From Perognathus longimembris pacificus (Eukaryota; Chordata; Mammalia; Rodentia; Heteromyidae), in NCBI RefSeq assembly GCF_023159225.1, contig NC_063172.1, positions 36,398,832-36,462,831 of the forward strand: a DNA stretch of 64,000 bases. Reading direction: 5' to 3'. Both the position numbers and the translations under genes were made by a program. Shown here piece after piece: positions 10,790 to 23,698 of the stretch (position 1 is the stretch's first letter; each line of letters starts with the position of its first letter). The notes under the pieces were generated by a model. The model saw only the letters and a program-made list of their open reading frames with translations, was not told the origin of the DNA and searched no databases.

Positions 10790-12216
10790 TCTTACATCAG
10801 TAATCTTTTTGTGACAAATCTACTAAAATCTTTGACTAAGAGAATGTGAAATTTTGTAGGTAAGTACCCATCATTGTCTGAAAAAGCATAATTTTCAGAT
10901 AAGGGGATCTGGTATGGCCAACTACCCACAATGTAGTTGCCTTTACACTTAAGGAAGAAAACTGAAAGGGATTTATCCAAATCTTCAAAACTTTTTTATG
11001 TGTAATGCTTTTCTTCCTTAGGTCTCAGTTAAACTATTTCAGTTATTGTTAATGACCTAAGTTCTTTGCTCACAGTGCACCTAAAATTGCTTGCTCATGT
11101 TAACACTGCATAAAAACCTTTCAAATAAGATTACTAATTTCATCATGACAAAAGAGTGAGGGACCATTTCTGTTTCAGATTCCAGGTGAATAAAGATTCT
11201 GAATTGTAAAAGTGATTTAATTTAACTATCTTAAATACCTCTCTGGAAACATCTGGACTAGGAAACACATTTGCTGTTATGAGGCAAATTAGGAAAACTA
11301 TGAGTAAATCACCTCTCCATGGAGAAGAGACCATATTTACAACTAGACTGAGCCTAGCTCAGCTGCCAAGAAAGGGAAAAGATAAACCAAATTGGATTTT
11401 AAACAGGAAAGACAATAATGCTCTTTCTGGTGATAATTTGATCGGATACTATCAGGAAACAGAAATGATGATATTGTGGGGCAAAAGAATAAAATTATGT
11501 GGTTGGCCCAAAATATACCAGAGGCATAGATTCAGTGGGACTGAGTCACATGAGAAATTGTCCTCACATAAAGATAGGGACTGTCTTAATATTCTGGCAA
11601 TAATTATACAATTAGGACATACTACCAAAAGAAAAATGTTGACTTTTTTTTTCAGAACAAAAAACAAGATTAAAATGGTTGAAAACTGAATAAAGTACCA
11701 TTAGATTCTCCTGGAGCAGGCACAGTGGAAAAAGCCTATGTGAGGTACGAGTCTCTGCAAAGCCAGAACAAAATGGTATGAAGCCAGTGACATGTAAATA
11801 GGATATATCCTTGTCTGTCTGTCTCTCTGTCTGCTGCCTACTATCTATCATCTATCTACCTATCTATACCTTTTATTCTCAAGGTTCAGGAAAACAAGAT
11901 AACAATATATCCCAAGAGTGCAGAACTAATGCACAAGTATATGAAACAATGCCTAATGCATTTTGAAGCTTCGAATCATTCTAGATACTTTTCAAGTGGC
12001 ATGCACAAGGAAGACCTGGGACAAACCAGGAATAAGATTGACGTTTTAATCGGACCTACCTTTTGCAGGCTAAGGCAAAGTTGCAGGTCTCAGTGGCCCT
12101 CAAAGGATGCAGAACCAGCAGCTAGATCTGAGGACAAACCTAGCTTCAGAGTGGAGGGTCAGCATTCAGATGGAAAATTCAGGCCTTTCTTGATTTTTTT
12201 TTCTTGATTTTTTTTG
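10790..12216. other. AT-rich DNA, no recognised gene
   Basis: It contains a plus-strand frame of 136 codons (11279-11689) without any recognisable domain. A short degenerate CTGT/CTAT repeat lies at about 11809-11868. Weak SINE-like sequence may begin near 11712. Confidence 0.45.
11809..11868. repeat. Degenerate (CTGT)n(CTAT)n microsatellite
   Basis: TGTCTGTCTGTCTCTCTGTC passes into CTATCTATCATCTATCTACC. Interrupted and old. Confidence 0.8.
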
Positions 12217-13120
12217 GTTCAGCCACTCTGGCAAGCAGTATGGAGATTCCTCAGAAGGCTCAATATAGAGCTCCTCTATGACCCAGAAGCCCCACTTTTG
12301 GGTATCTATCCAAAAGACCGCAAACAAAATCACAGTAATGCCACCAGCACAACAAAGTTCATCGCAGCATAATTTGTCATAGAATCTGGAACCAACCCAG
12401 ATGCCCCTCAGTAGACGAATGGATCAGGAAAATGTGGTACATATACACAATGGAATTTTATGCCTCTATCAGAAAGAATGACATTGTTCCATTTGTAAGG
12501 AAATGGAAGGACTTGGAAAAAGTTATACTAAGTGAAGTGAGCCAGACCCAAAGAAACATGGACTCTATGGCCTCCCTTATTGGGAATAATTAGTACAGGT
12601 TTAGGCAAGTCATAGCAGAGCATCACAAGGCCCAATATGAACACATAAGATGATGCTAAGTGAAATGAACTCCATGTTATGGAAACAATTGTTATATCAC
12701 AGTTGTAACTACTTTCAAAGTCCTATGTGTATCTGTAGCTTCTATTATTGATGATGTTCTTGTATCACCTTCCTGTGGTTGTACCTACACTATCTCTGTA
12801 ATCTTATCTGAGTATATTGGAAACCGTGTTTACTGGTATTGGAAGTAGGAAATTCAAAGGGAATACCAAATTTGAGAGACACATGGTAAAAAAAGAGAAA
12901 TAACTACAAAAGCAATACTTGCAAAACTGTTTGGTGTAAGTGAACTGAACACCTCCGGGGGGGTGGGGGAAGGGAAAGGGGTGGAGGGAGGGGGGTATGA
13001 GGGACAGGGTAACAAACAGTACAAGAAATGTATCCAATGCCTAACGTATGAAACTGTAACCTCTCTGTACATCAGTTTGATAATAAAAATTTGAATAAAA
13101 ATAAATAAATAAATAAAGAG
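12217..13120 (+). mobile_element. 5'-truncated L1 (ORF2 C-terminus and 3'UTR)
   Basis: Begins GGTTCAGCCACTCTGGCAAG, an internal ORF2 position, and runs through the typical WNQPRCPSVDEW-type region (GGAACCAACCCAGATGCCCC). It passes the ORF2 stop (GGGAATAATTAG, ending at about 12594), the 3'UTR with a G-rich tract (12955-13000) and the end GATAATAAAAATTTGAA, followed by an AAATA-rich tail. It belongs to the same lineage as element A and the nested copy at 32530, and is near-identical over long stretches. I could not find a convincing target duplication. The left boundary lies against a repeated TTGATTTTTTTT. Confidence 0.92.
12955..13000 (+). other. G-rich polypurine tract of L1 3'UTR
   Basis: Several runs of three or more G (GGGGGGGTGGGGGAAGGGAA, then GGAGGGAGGGGGG) lie in the 3'UTR. 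G-rich polypurine tracts that can form G-quadruplexes are a known L1 3'UTR feature. Counterparts lie at 33212-33252 and, on the minus strand, at 25264-25318. Confidence 0.75.
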
Positions 13121-13127
13121 CATATGA

Positions 13128-14940
13128 AAAGAAATGCCACACAATGTCAATCTTCCCCAGTTTTCCCATCTGTATAATTTAGACAGTAATTCATGGTAAT
13201 GGTTAGTACTAATAATGCTACAATTAAATAGTGGGTAAAGTATATGTTCTATGCTGACAATATATATGTATGCAAATGAGAAGTAAAAGTTATTAGTAAA
13301 GCTGAAAAAAGTTCACTAATATTTCTTTGATTTTTAAAAAACTTTTCTTTATATATTTTTTCAGTATTTAGATGGGACAAAAACAAATGAAAATTTCAGA
13401 AATGGATTCTATCTTTTATGGGAAATTTCATACTTTAAATGCTTATGTATTTTAAATGTACATACATTTTTCTTGGTGGTACTGGGGTATGAACTTAGGG
13501 ACTGAAGACTGCAATTTATAAATTATAACCATATTCATAATGAAGAAAAGGTAATACAATATATAAGGAATTCTACAATGACAATGTTCTAAGAGAAGAA
13601 TAGCTCAAATCTCAACCTATTTGAAATTGGCTGAGGAAGATTACAATACATCCACAAGATGAAATACTTTAGAAAACTGAACTTATATTTCTGGTCAGGA
13701 TAGAGAAATAACTAGATTCACCTACCTTCCAGTAACAACCAAAGAACAGAATTTGAGACAATGGTTTGTTCAAGATGCGTTGAGGAAAATTGAGCCCACA
13801 GAAAAGGGAAGTGAAGAAGGGTTCACTGCTCTCTTGTAAACAGTCAGATAAATAGTAGTATATACTCAGGAGAAAACAGTCCATGTGTCTGTGGCCAAGG
13901 AAAGAATAAAATAAAAGTGTGAGAAGTAAAATGCCTTGTGCTTAGGCTTGAAGATAGTGCCTATTGTTGCCAGCCAAAATATAAGCCCTCAAGTCTGGAC
14001 AGAAAACATATTTCCCATAGTTACCTGGGATTTATGAAATCATTAGCCCTTGACTTGGCATTGCTCAGGTCTCACTTAAGAATCAAAAATTTTTAAAAAA
14101 AGAATTAACATTAAAATGGAGTTACTTTTTTCAAGTAACTTATTTATATAATAGGAAGAAAAGCTCCAAAGTAATTTATAAGAACACAAAAATATCTATC
14201 ATCCAACTAGGTAAAGTCACAGTGGACAGTGTTTGGAATACAATCAGTCATTAAGCCTGCAAAGAATGAGAAAGGAGGAAGGGTAATAGTTGATAAGTTA
14301 ATCACTAAAAAATGACTTGGGACTGATAACATGTTAAAATTGGCAGACAAAAATATTAATATAGACTATATATTCATGTTCTGAAGGTAAAGCATAAATA
14401 TATAAAATGTTATCAAATCCATAGCTAAAGTTCTATGAAAACTACAATGTCTGGAGCTTAAAAATGAAGTCTCTAGACGAACTTCAGATTAAATCATTCT
14501 AAAGAAAAAAGAGTGAAATAAAGACATATCACTGGAAACTATAAAAAATGTAGCACAAGAGATAATTTTTAAATGATAACTGGAAATATGTTATTACAAG
14601 GTTTATATGCTGTCTCTAGGATGGTATAATATCATGTAAAAGTGGAATTTGATTAAATATGCATATAACAAGCCTTAAATCAACCAAAAGATTTAAAAGA
14701 ACAAAGAGTTATAGTCAACCAACTAACAAAAAAGGAAAAATCACATAAACATTTTAAGAGCTACTTCAGAAAAGCCAACAATGTAACTCAAATCCTGACA
14801 AGCCTATTTAATAAAAATGGAAAAAAATGAGGAACAATGGGGGAGAGTCATACCTCAATAAAAACAAGAGATGGAAGTTTTTAAAGCCAGGTATAACTAG
14901 TTATACAAAGGTTGGATTTTTTTTTTTATAAAAAGTCTAT
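13128..14940. other. AT-rich DNA, nothing recognised
   Basis: No gene is visible. A possible worn ID-like scrap lies at about 13471-13512 (GTACTGGGGTATGAACTTAG). Confidence 0.45.
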
Positions 14941-14945
14941 GTAGG

Positions 14946-15015
14946 TGTTAGGGATATAGTTCAGTGATAATGTGTTTGCCTAGCATATCCAAGTCCTAGG
15001 ATTAATCTCCAACAA

Positions 15016-15017
<2 letters not shown>
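14946..15017 (+). mobile_element. ID-like tRNA-derived SINE
   Basis: GTTAGGGATATAGTTCAGTG is an A-box-like ID head. The B-box side (TCCTAGGATTAATCTCCA) is worn. The tail has become the CA array that follows at once. Confidence 0.7.

Positions 15018-15058
<41 letters not shown>
15018..15058. repeat. (CA)n microsatellite
   Basis: About 20 uninterrupted CA units grown from the tail of the ID-like SINE. Confidence 0.95.
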
Positions 15059-15059
<1 letters not shown>

Positions 15060-15170
15060 CTATAAACAAGATATTTTTGAGTTTCATGGTCCAAGTGGTC
15101 CATTGCATATTAACCTTTTGAATGTACAAAAACACTTTCAACTCAGGGACCAAAAAACATAGATAGAACA

Positions 15171-15378
15171 TGGGGCAGGGAATATGGCCTAGTGGTAGAG
15201 GTACTTGCCTCACATACATGAAGCCCCTGGGTTTGATTCCTTTGTACCACATATATAGAAATAAGCCAGAAGTTGCTCTGTGGCTCAAGTGGTAGAGTGC
15301 TGGTCAGGGACAGTGCTCAGGCCCAGAGTTCAAGCCACAAGACTGGCAAAAAAAAAAAAAAAAAAAGAAAAGAAATTG
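15171..15378 (+). mobile_element. Dimeric tRNA-derived SINE (IDL-Geo type)
   Basis: The first unit is GGGGCAGGGAATATGGCCTA with B box GGGTTTGATTCC. The second unit is GCTCTGTGGCTCAAGTGGTA. It has a small internal deletion after GAGTGCTGGTC and an A tail of about 20. Moderately diverged. Confidence 0.9.
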
Positions 15379-15641
15379 GTAAGAAACATAGGCCATATTT
15401 AGTATAATTTTGCTACATTATTACTTCAAAGGCAACTATTAAATTGTTGAAACAGCCAGGGAGATAAAAATGGGATAATAATAAATTCACAGTAAATACA
15501 AAGTATGACAGAAAAGAGAAAGGGAGCAGATTGAACAAATAGAATAAATTGTTGGTATGGAAATTTTAAACCGAATAATACATGTACATTAAAATATGTA
15601 TAAGGCAATATGTATAAGGCAAGCCTTATAAAATTGTTTTA

Positions 15642-15877
15642 AAAAGTCAAGGATCGGGCTGGGGATATAGCCTAGTGGCAAGAGTGCCTGCCTCGGATAC
15701 ACGAGGCCCTAGGTTCGATTCCCCAGCACCACATATACAGAAAACGGCCAGAAGCGGCGCTGTGGCTCAAGTGGCGGAGTGCTAGCCTTGAGCGGGAAGA
15801 AGCCAGGGACAGTGCTCAGGCCCTGAGTCCAAGGCCCAGGACAGGCCAAAAAAAAAAAAAAAAAAAGTCAAGGATCG
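15642..15877 (+). mobile_element. Young dimeric SINE with 15-bp target duplication
   Basis: The element body is 15657-15862. It is flanked by perfect AAAAGTCAAGGATCG at 15642-15656 and 15863-15877, so the insertion is recent. It keeps a good A box (TAGCCTAGTGGC) and B box (GGTTCGATTCC) and many CpGs (CGGCCAGAAGCGGCGC). It carries the subfamily marks CGGATACACGAGGCCCTAGG and GAGCGGGAAGAAGCC, shared with the copy at 51197. Confidence 0.96.
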
Positions 15878-15884
15878 ATGGAAA

Positions 15885-18795
15885 TGAACTCCAGGAAATG
15901 GAATCAAGATTTTTTTTCTTTGTTGTTGCTTTTGTTTTCTTTTTTTGTATTTGTTCATTTATCCATGTTTGGGAGGATAAAGAGGGGAGCACAGAAATGG
16001 AGGGACAAATGGTGAACAAATACAACAGTGGTCCTCACTAGACACTATGTTGAAAATGAATTATAAAACTTGCGGGAGTTATGGAAGGAAAAACCTAAGA
16101 GATAGTGAGGGGGATGGAGACAGATAAAATATTAGTGAGAGCAGTCCTAATTGTAGCTAGAAAGAAAGTATAAATGTGGCAGCACAATAAAAAAATATAG
16201 ATTGTGATTGAATACTAAAAAACAGGTTCTATGGCTGAGGAGGTAAAAGAGGGAGGGAAGAAAAAGTAACACTCAAGAGAAAATTGAAGGTAGAGTACAA
16301 ATTAACCGCATTAGCTAAACAAGACAAATCAACTCAGACAAATGAATAAAACATCAAAATAAACAGACCAAATGTCAACTGAACTTACATAAAACAAAGT
16401 AAAAATTTACAATTACTTTCATGTATAGATACACATGTAAATATATCCATACATACACCATACATATACATATATTTACATATATATGTAGCATATACAT
16501 TTACTCTTCTGTGGGTTGCAAGAAGCTGTGGGTATCCTATGAGTCAGAGGGTTTGAGTGGGAAGACTCTGAAATACTCAGCAGTCAACAAAACGAGTCAG
16601 AAGGTAGGCCCTGACACTTGAGTAACTGCCCTCAAAGCTTTGTTCGCACCTTGACCTATTGATATAGGAGGGTGGGGCCTCCAACAACTGTAACACCCAA
16701 GCCGCTGGTGCTCCAACTACCTACAAAGGTGCTGCTACCTAAAATTTCCATCAAGAATTTCAAGTTGTCACTGCAGTCCTCCACTGGATATTTTGAGCCA
16801 TCTTTCTGGACACCTGGAGCAGCTGACATGCCCACGATTCCACTGCACACCTCCACACGGCATCCAAAGCTGCTTTTATCTGTCTTAACCAGCTGCTCAA
16901 TGCTGTTTGGATGCTACTACTGGGCTCTGCTAGCTCCTGAATTTTCAGCTTCCAAACTGTAAGCATGAAAACTGCAAGTACCTAGGCTACAGACACTTGC
17001 CATGTCTCTGCTGGTGTGCTATGCTTACAGTGCAGTTTCCTCTAGTTTAAACCTCTCTGTGTAATCTATGGGAAATTCTGTCTCTCTCTCCTCAACCAAC
17101 TCTAGTAACTGTTGCACACCCAGACTCTATGGTAAGGTGTCCCAAGACTCCTTGAGAGATGCTTCTTCCTTGCTCTCAGATGACTACATTGTCAGTCTCT
17201 AACAGTAGGCATTCTCTCTTGCTATATCCCTCTGAGGTAAGGAAATTAACGGAATGAATGCCTTTCTTCTCTAAGGGCTACATAGGATTATTTGCTGTTT
17301 TGTAAATCCTTCTCTTGGGATAAAGGCCTATAGGGTACAAGTGATTATCCTGCAGCCAGAATTGGCAGTTTGTTTCCAGAGCCATCTATATTATCTTGTA
17401 AAAGAGTTTTTAGGTTCCTCTTCTGCTCCTGTGTTGCTGGGGATAAGCATGAAATTCCTTGCTGATTTCCTTCCCTCATTTGGGTTCCTTTATGTTTTTC
17501 TGCCTTCCAGCTATCATTCTCATTATCTCCTTCTGTTTTCAGAATCTAATTTCTCCTTTGTTTTCAGACTTCCCATTCCTGGAATAAAAGTTTAGATTCT
17601 TCTAATTTGTTATCATACCCTTGCATTACTCTTCCAATTAAACCAAAGGTGGTCAGGATTCTTTCCACAGACCAAAGACATCTGAGGGGGCTAGAAATTT
17701 GGAATTCAGAGATCTGGAAAGAAGAAAGCAGTTGTAGTTGCAGAGCAAACCAATGGGAATTGAGCTGTTCAGGAGAGCCTCTAGTATGCATTTGTACTCC
17801 CTTTACATCTTAGGAGTAGGTCAGTACTTTGCTACCCAGTCATAAAATCTGCCTGTAAGAATGTCAGTGGCAAAGTCATGCTTTCCATTTCTTTCCCACT
17901 CTTCCAATGGCTTTGTTCCCAGTAGCCACTTAAGCCCACCTGTGGTCAGTATACTCGCAGCATGCTCTGTGTACCACACTGATGCTCAAGAAAAACTTGT
18001 TGACTGTTTCTGAAAATGGTTGCAGCTCTGTCATCCACCCTAAACCTGCTGAGCTTTTAAGATACAGAACAAAAGAATGAATGAATCAGAAATGATGAAT
18101 GCCTATACAGCTTCCTGGCTCAAGAGAAGTCTAAGAAGCCGAGTTGATTGAACCAGAAGAAAAAGGATGACTCAATGCTTATTTTAGAATCCCCAGAGTT
18201 AATAGATGTTCTGTATTTGTATCCATTTGGTAAGGGTGAAAGGGGCAGAACAGTATGAAAAATGGACCCTTTGGTTTTATAAAATGCTTGTTCCATGTAA
18301 GAACATAATATTTCTTGACAGTTCATGCCCTTTCTGTCTCAGCACTATGAATACTGTTGTTCATTCATGTACATCATATTCATAAAAATTCCAATTTGTT
18401 AAGTTTGGGGCTTTGATTAGGAACATATTAATCCAAAAGTATTCTCTTCCTCTTAGGTTCTTCTAAAACCTGTATGCCTCCGGTTTCTATGACTTTTAGT
18501 TCTCAGACTTCCCTATATTTAACATGCTAGCAAGACTATTTCCTCAACTAAAACAATACTTTTCCTTCCTTACAGACAAAGCAGTAGAAAACTTTATACT
18601 CCCTAAATGGTCTATGTTTCTCTTGTATTTCAATAGCATTATCTACAAACACCTTAAAAATACATAAGCCAGGGCTAGTGGTTTTCACTCTTCGGTACAG
18701 TGCATGGTTAATGTGTATAAATTCCTAGATTCCATCCTCTGTGACAGAAATATACATAATTAATACTTACAAATTGCCATCACTCACAGATGTTA
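15885..18795. other. Mixed DNA, no recognised gene
   Basis: 15885-16500 is AT-rich, with a TA/CA-rich patch at about 16421-16500. About 16600-17800 is less AT-rich and carries several 60-100-codon frames on both strands (16672-16962 plus, 17341-17595 plus), none with a known domain. It could be an unrecognised old LTR or L1 5'UTR remnant, or unique DNA. The rest is AT-rich. Confidence 0.4.
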
Positions 18796-18799
18796 CATG

Positions 18800-19045
18800 C
18801 AGCTTGATAATCTTTTCCCTTTCTCTATCTTTTTTCTATCATATTTTATTTCTTCAAGTGGTTGTGAAAAGTGGTTACCATTTAATAACACGGCAGTTAT
18901 GAGAACAATACGTCTTGATCAATATCATTCCCTCTCATTTTCCCCCATCCCTCTCAATCCTTCCCATCCCCTCAACTTTCCTAGTTTCATAGGCTATGCA
19001 TTGACTATTATGAATGCAGTCTCTACTCCCCTCATTTTTTCTTTG
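18800..19045. mobile_element. Possible old L1 3'UTR scrap
   Basis: The C-rich run (CATTTTCCCCCATCCCTCTC and similar), followed by AT-rich text and a SINE, resembles the minus-strand 3'UTR pattern seen at 25264 and 38280. There is no direct alignment to ORF2. Weak call. Confidence 0.3.
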
Positions 19046-19049
19046 CTGT

Positions 19050-19294
19050 GTCTTTCTTTTTTGTACTGGTCTTGGTATTTGAACTCAGGACTTGGGCATT
19101 TTCTTTGAGGTGTTTTTTTTTTCCACCCTACTATTTGAGTCACAGCTCTCTCTACTCCTGACCTTTATGTTTTGGTTATTAATTGGAAATAAGTATCATA
19201 TATTCATCCTTGCTCAAGCTGATTTTAAACCATGATCTTCAGATCTCAGCCTCATGAGTAGCTAGGATTACAGGTATGAGCCGCCAGTGCCAGA
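19050..19294 (-). mobile_element. Composite SINE (B1-like + tRNA-like), minus
   Basis: T-rich left end, then complement of the tRNA-like unit (GTACTGGTCTTGGTATTTGA), a damaged middle and the complement of the B1-like head (AGATCTCAGCCTCATGAGTA, GGATTACAGGTATGAGCCGC). Confidence 0.85.
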
Positions 19295-20365
19295 CCTATT
19301 TTTTATTACTTTACCATGTAACATGGAATTTTTAAAAACTTCATTGATATTTTTCCTTATAAAAATACTATAAATACTTGATTTTAATATAACAAGTTTT
19401 TCCTTTCACAAATAAATGCCTCTGAGTTCATAGAAATATTTTATACAGACATGAATCTCTGGAGTCACAAATAACATCATAGATCACAAGTTTTCTTACA
19501 CTCATCTTGAAAGTGTGAAAGCTCCCCTTGGTGCCACTTCTTTTGTACTTTAAATATCCTTTTTCTTTTTTATTGCCATTTATTCAAAGGACTATGCCCT
19601 AGATTTTCCCTAGCTAGCTATTTTTCTCAATATGGCTGTTGGTCATTCTAGCTAAATAGTATATTCCCACAGACACGCAGCATACCTCCAGAGAGGTGCA
19701 GTTCCACAGTGGAATACAGCATGTTCCACACTGCCAAGTCTAATGGGAATTGACCCTACCAACATGCAAAACATTACAGATGCCAGTGCCCACAGATGCT
19801 TGCACCATTTCTTCTGCCTCTTTCTTCTTTCAAATAAACTTCCTTATTCCCATTTTGATTTGCTGGTAACCTAGTTTAAATGACCCATTTATATTTCTAT
19901 TGTAAATGAGAACATTATTGTCTATCAGTTAATAGTCCACTTGGTAGAAGCTTAGCTTTACAACTGTTTCAATATGTGTCAGTGCTTTCATTGGGTAAAA
20001 AGCTCCCTTCTGAGGTTTGCACACTATAACCTGTAAAGATAGACCAAAAGCTCCCATGGCTACCTTCTCTAGAAGTCCCTGTCATAGAGCATGTAACTCA
20101 TCTACCACAATATCCCATTTGCTGAGATTGAAATTGAACTTCTTTTTCTGCTTCTACTTGTATGACCTCACCAATAAATGACCACAGAGGCAGATTTATA
20201 TTTATTTCCAAAGTTGAATGCTCTTACCATTTTCCATTGGAATTTTCTTATCAGGATACAGTTTATACAAATTCAGTTCCAATGAAACTAACAGCCAATT
20301 TATTTGAATAGCAAATTCTAGTACCAGAAAAGATTTTAAGAAATTGACTCAAAATGCTAATTAAT
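19295..20365. other. AT-rich DNA, nothing recognised
   Basis: No gene, repeat array or RNA gene is visible. Confidence 0.45.
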
Positions 20366-20618
20366 GCCAGCACCAGTGACTCATGTCCTAGCTACTCAGA
20401 AGGCTGAGATCTGAGGATCGGGGTTCAAAGCCAGACCAGACAGGAAAGTCTGTGAGACTAGTATCCACTAAAAAGAATTACCAAAAGAAAAAGAAAGAAA
20501 AAGAAAAACAGAAATGGGCTGTGGCTCAAGTGGTAGAAGTGGTAGAGTGCTAGTTTTGAGTAAAAGAAGGTCAGAGACAGTGTCTAGGTACTAAATTCAA
20601 GCACCAGGACTAGCACAA
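20366..20618 (+). mobile_element. Composite SINE (B1-like head + tRNA-like tail)
   Basis: GCCAGCACCAGTGACTCATG starts the head, and CTGAGATCTGAGGATCGGGG follows. The second unit is GGGCTGTGGCTCAAGTGGTA with an extra GTAGAAGTG insertion. The linker has expanded into AAAGAAAAAG repeats. Confidence 0.87.
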
Positions 20619-21025
20619 ATTTTTTTAAAAAAAGATATTTCATCTTGTGCTCAGATCCATAAAGTATTGTGTATTCTATGAATATTCCTTAAGTTTTCTA
20701 GGCATATATCTAGAGAAAGAAGTGAGAATTAACTTGTAAACATATGACTTATTATACACATTTGTTAACTAAGACTATTTATTATTATTTCCTAACTTCA
20801 ATGCATGGATTTTGGAAGCAATAATCTGAGGTATCAACTTTGTCTAAAATTTAAAACCAAGTAATTTAAAATTTAAAACCTTAGGTGCTCAGATTTAGGA
20901 AGTATCTGGCCTGTTGAAAAACCAAACATCTACTTCTACTATTGCTACCTTCAAGTCTAGGATGGAAATCAATAAATAATGCCAATTATCTTCCCCACTG
21001 AGCACTGGAAGTTTCCCAGTGCTTT

Positions 21026-21287
21026 CCTTTCTTTCTTTTTCCTTTTATTTATTTTGATTAGTGGTGAGAGTTGAATTCATGGTCTGGGCTATGTCCCTGA
21101 GCTCTTTTGCTCAAGGCTAGTGCTCTACCACTTTGAACCATAGCACCTCTTCTGGTTTTCTGGTGGCTAATTGGAGATAGAAGTCTCAAGGACTTTCATG
21201 CCTGAGCTGGCATCAAACTGTGATCCTCAAATCTCAGCCTCCTGAGTAGCTGGGATTACCACTGTGAGCCACAAGCACCCCAGTTCC
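21026..21287 (-). mobile_element. Composite SINE (B1-like + tRNA-like), minus
   Basis: The left tail is CTTTCTTTCTTTTTCC. The tRNA-like unit complement follows (CTAGTGCTCTACCACTTTGA), then the head complement (AATCTCAGCCTCCTGAGTAG, CTGGGATTACCACTGTGAGC). Confidence 0.9.
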
Positions 21288-21289
21288 AG

Positions 21290-22578
21290 TGCTTTTCAGC
21301 ATTCTGTCCTAGTTATTCACTGTTAGTCAATCAAAATGGATGAATTTTTTCAGGAAAGAGATCATAAAATAGGACTGGTGAAATAAGAGAAACTGAAAAA
21401 ATGAATTAAAATATGAGATATTCACTAAAGACAACTGACAGTAAAAATGCTTCTATAACAGACATGAGTGCAGGTTTGGATGCAGAAGGTATTGTTAAAG
21501 ACATCGATCATGTCTGACTGTGGAACTAAAATGAAAGCTCAAAATGTAACAATAGCATAAATATAAGATGCAGTATTACACAGATTCATCCTACTTAGGT
21601 AGTATTAGGAGATGTATTGTGTTCCTTAAAAAAGAAATATTAAAGTGCTAATCCCAAGTTCCTTGAAATATGATACATTTAGAACTAGTCTCTGTAAATG
21701 TCATTAGTTAAGACGAGATCAAATAGGAGTGGCATGGGTTTCCAATCCACTATAACTGGTACTCTTATTAGAGAGCCCCATAAAAATACAAAATATAGAG
21801 TAATACCTTATGAAGATAGAGACAGAGATTAGAACTTGGTTGGTGCATGTTCAGGCACCTAGGCCACAAGAAGCTGGAGGAATCAAGAAAGGACCTTTTC
21901 CCAAAGGCTTTGCCTAGGGGGCCCCTTGGTTTTAGACTTGTAGTCTCCAGAAGTGTGAAAAAGTAAATTTAATTGTGAGAAGCCACGTAGTTGGTGGTAC
22001 CTTATTATGACATCGCTGGGATACCAATCAGAGACAAACATTCCCTGCAGAATAAGCAACCTTCAGGCTTGCAACAGCCATCAAGGAAGGCAATCTGAAG
22101 TACTCCATCCATTTGATCCTCGACTGGGGGAGGCAGGCAAGCAAGGACAACTTACTGTTTGCAAGTAGAGCTTTCACATCACCTCTTGCCTACAGTTCAT
22201 GTGTCCTTGAAAGATGAAAGCAAAAGTTTCACAGCCCTTTCCCTAGCAGACAAAACTATCTGCACACAGAACCTCATCTCATGTTCATAGAAAATACCTC
22301 ACATGATGCAGGGGAACTCCGGGTGGGTGGGACTTGCTTGCTCTTTTTTCCAGGAGACTGGGAACTCATACTACTTGTGATGGGCTGAATAACAGATAAC
22401 CAAACTGTCCATATTTTGAATATGCAACACTGCGAACATAGGGAAGAGGATTTTGCAAAGATAAAATTAAGAACTTTAACAAGGGGCATTTGGCTTGGAT
22501 TTGCCACGTGATCTCAACCCGACATGGTTCTTCAAGCACCAGAACCTTTCCTAACAGATCTCTCAAAGAGATCTGTTA
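21290..22578. other. Unique-looking DNA, no recognised gene
   Basis: The overlapping minus-strand frames at 22274-22566 have no recognisable domain. No repeat is identified. The stretch 22540-22580 holds a local repeat of AGATCTGTTA next to the following SINE. Confidence 0.4.
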
Positions 22579-22775
22579 AGCTGGGAGCCAGTAGCTCACA
22601 TCTCTTAATTGTAGCTACTCAGGAAGCTGAGATCTGAGGATCACAGGTCAAAGCTAGCCTGTGCAAGGAAGTCTATGAGACTCTTATCTCCAGTTAACCA
22701 CCAATAAAACTGGAAGTGGTGCTGTGGCTCAAAGTCATAGAGCACACTAGCCTTTAATAAAAAGTGGTAACAAAA
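22579..22775 (+). mobile_element. Composite SINE, 3'-shortened
   Basis: The head is GCTGGGAGCCAGTAGCTCAC, CTACTCAGGAAGCTGAGATC. The tRNA-like unit begins GGTGCTGTGGCTCAAAGTCA but is lost after about 50 bp, so the B-box side is missing. Confidence 0.85.
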
Positions 22776-23640
22776 CACAAGTCTCTTAAGGAATTTAGCA
22801 GGCCTTTAGAGCAAATGAGTACAAATTGCTTCTTGATTGCAGCTTTAGAGGTACCACTCTGTAAGTAGACTATATATTACTTAGTTTGAAGGAAAACAGG
22901 CCAAGGACAGGATGAAAGATTTGGTCCTGAGATTGATGAAGACACTTATTCCCTTAGTAATGTAAATCTTAAGCCCTAGAATGTGTAAATGTTCCTTATC
23001 TAGGGGAGGTGTCTGCTTTCTAATTAAGGATCTCAGAGAATATCCCTCTGGATCATTTTGATAAATCCTAAACTTATGGCAAATATCAGTATAAATTAAA
23101 AGAAAACCAGCATACAAAGGAGACAAGTCCATGAAAGAAGGAGGAAGACTGGATTAGTATGGTCTAAAGCAAAAGAACACTGGGATGTGTGAGAAGCAAG
23201 AAACAGTGCTCCCCTCTAGCTTGGGAAGAGGTGTGAACATTCACAAATTTATGTGAATTTGGAGTGAGTAGGTAATCAACTGATAACAATGTGCTACCAG
23301 GGTGGGAAGAAACTGCTGGATCTCCTGCCAAAGCTAGAGGAAGAAGAGATGCTTCATCACTGAGAGATTTTTCTGTCTCCCGGAGAACATCAGTCAAACA
23401 TGCCACCCAATAAGGCCACCTCGGGGTACTATCTGCACCATAAATTTGCACCATAAAGACATTGATTGCTAATAGGGTTGTGGAAGAGATCTAAAAAGTA
23501 TATATCACCCCTCCATTCATCACTAACCTTTGTATCAAGCTGTGGTTACCTGCAATCCCAAGTGAATTTCTTAGATCAAACAAGAGCAGGAGAACTTAGC
23601 CCTAAGAACTCACCAAGAAATGACTGCCATTAGCACAAAT
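22776..23640. other. Unique-looking DNA, no recognised gene
   Basis: Two minus-strand frames (22881-23132 and 23164-23454) have no recognisable motif. Confidence 0.4.
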
Positions 23641-23666
23641 TTACACACACACACACACACACCACC

Positions 23667-23698
<32 letters not shown>

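Noticed and set aside
11279..11689. 136-codon plus-strand open frame
   Set aside because: No recognisable domain, lies in AT-rich DNA and is overlapped by minus-strand frames of similar length. A chance frame is the simplest explanation.
15657..15730. tRNA gene
   Set aside because: The A and B boxes belong to the tRNA-derived head of a SINE. The cloverleaf is not intact, and the unit is followed by the second SINE unit and an A tail.
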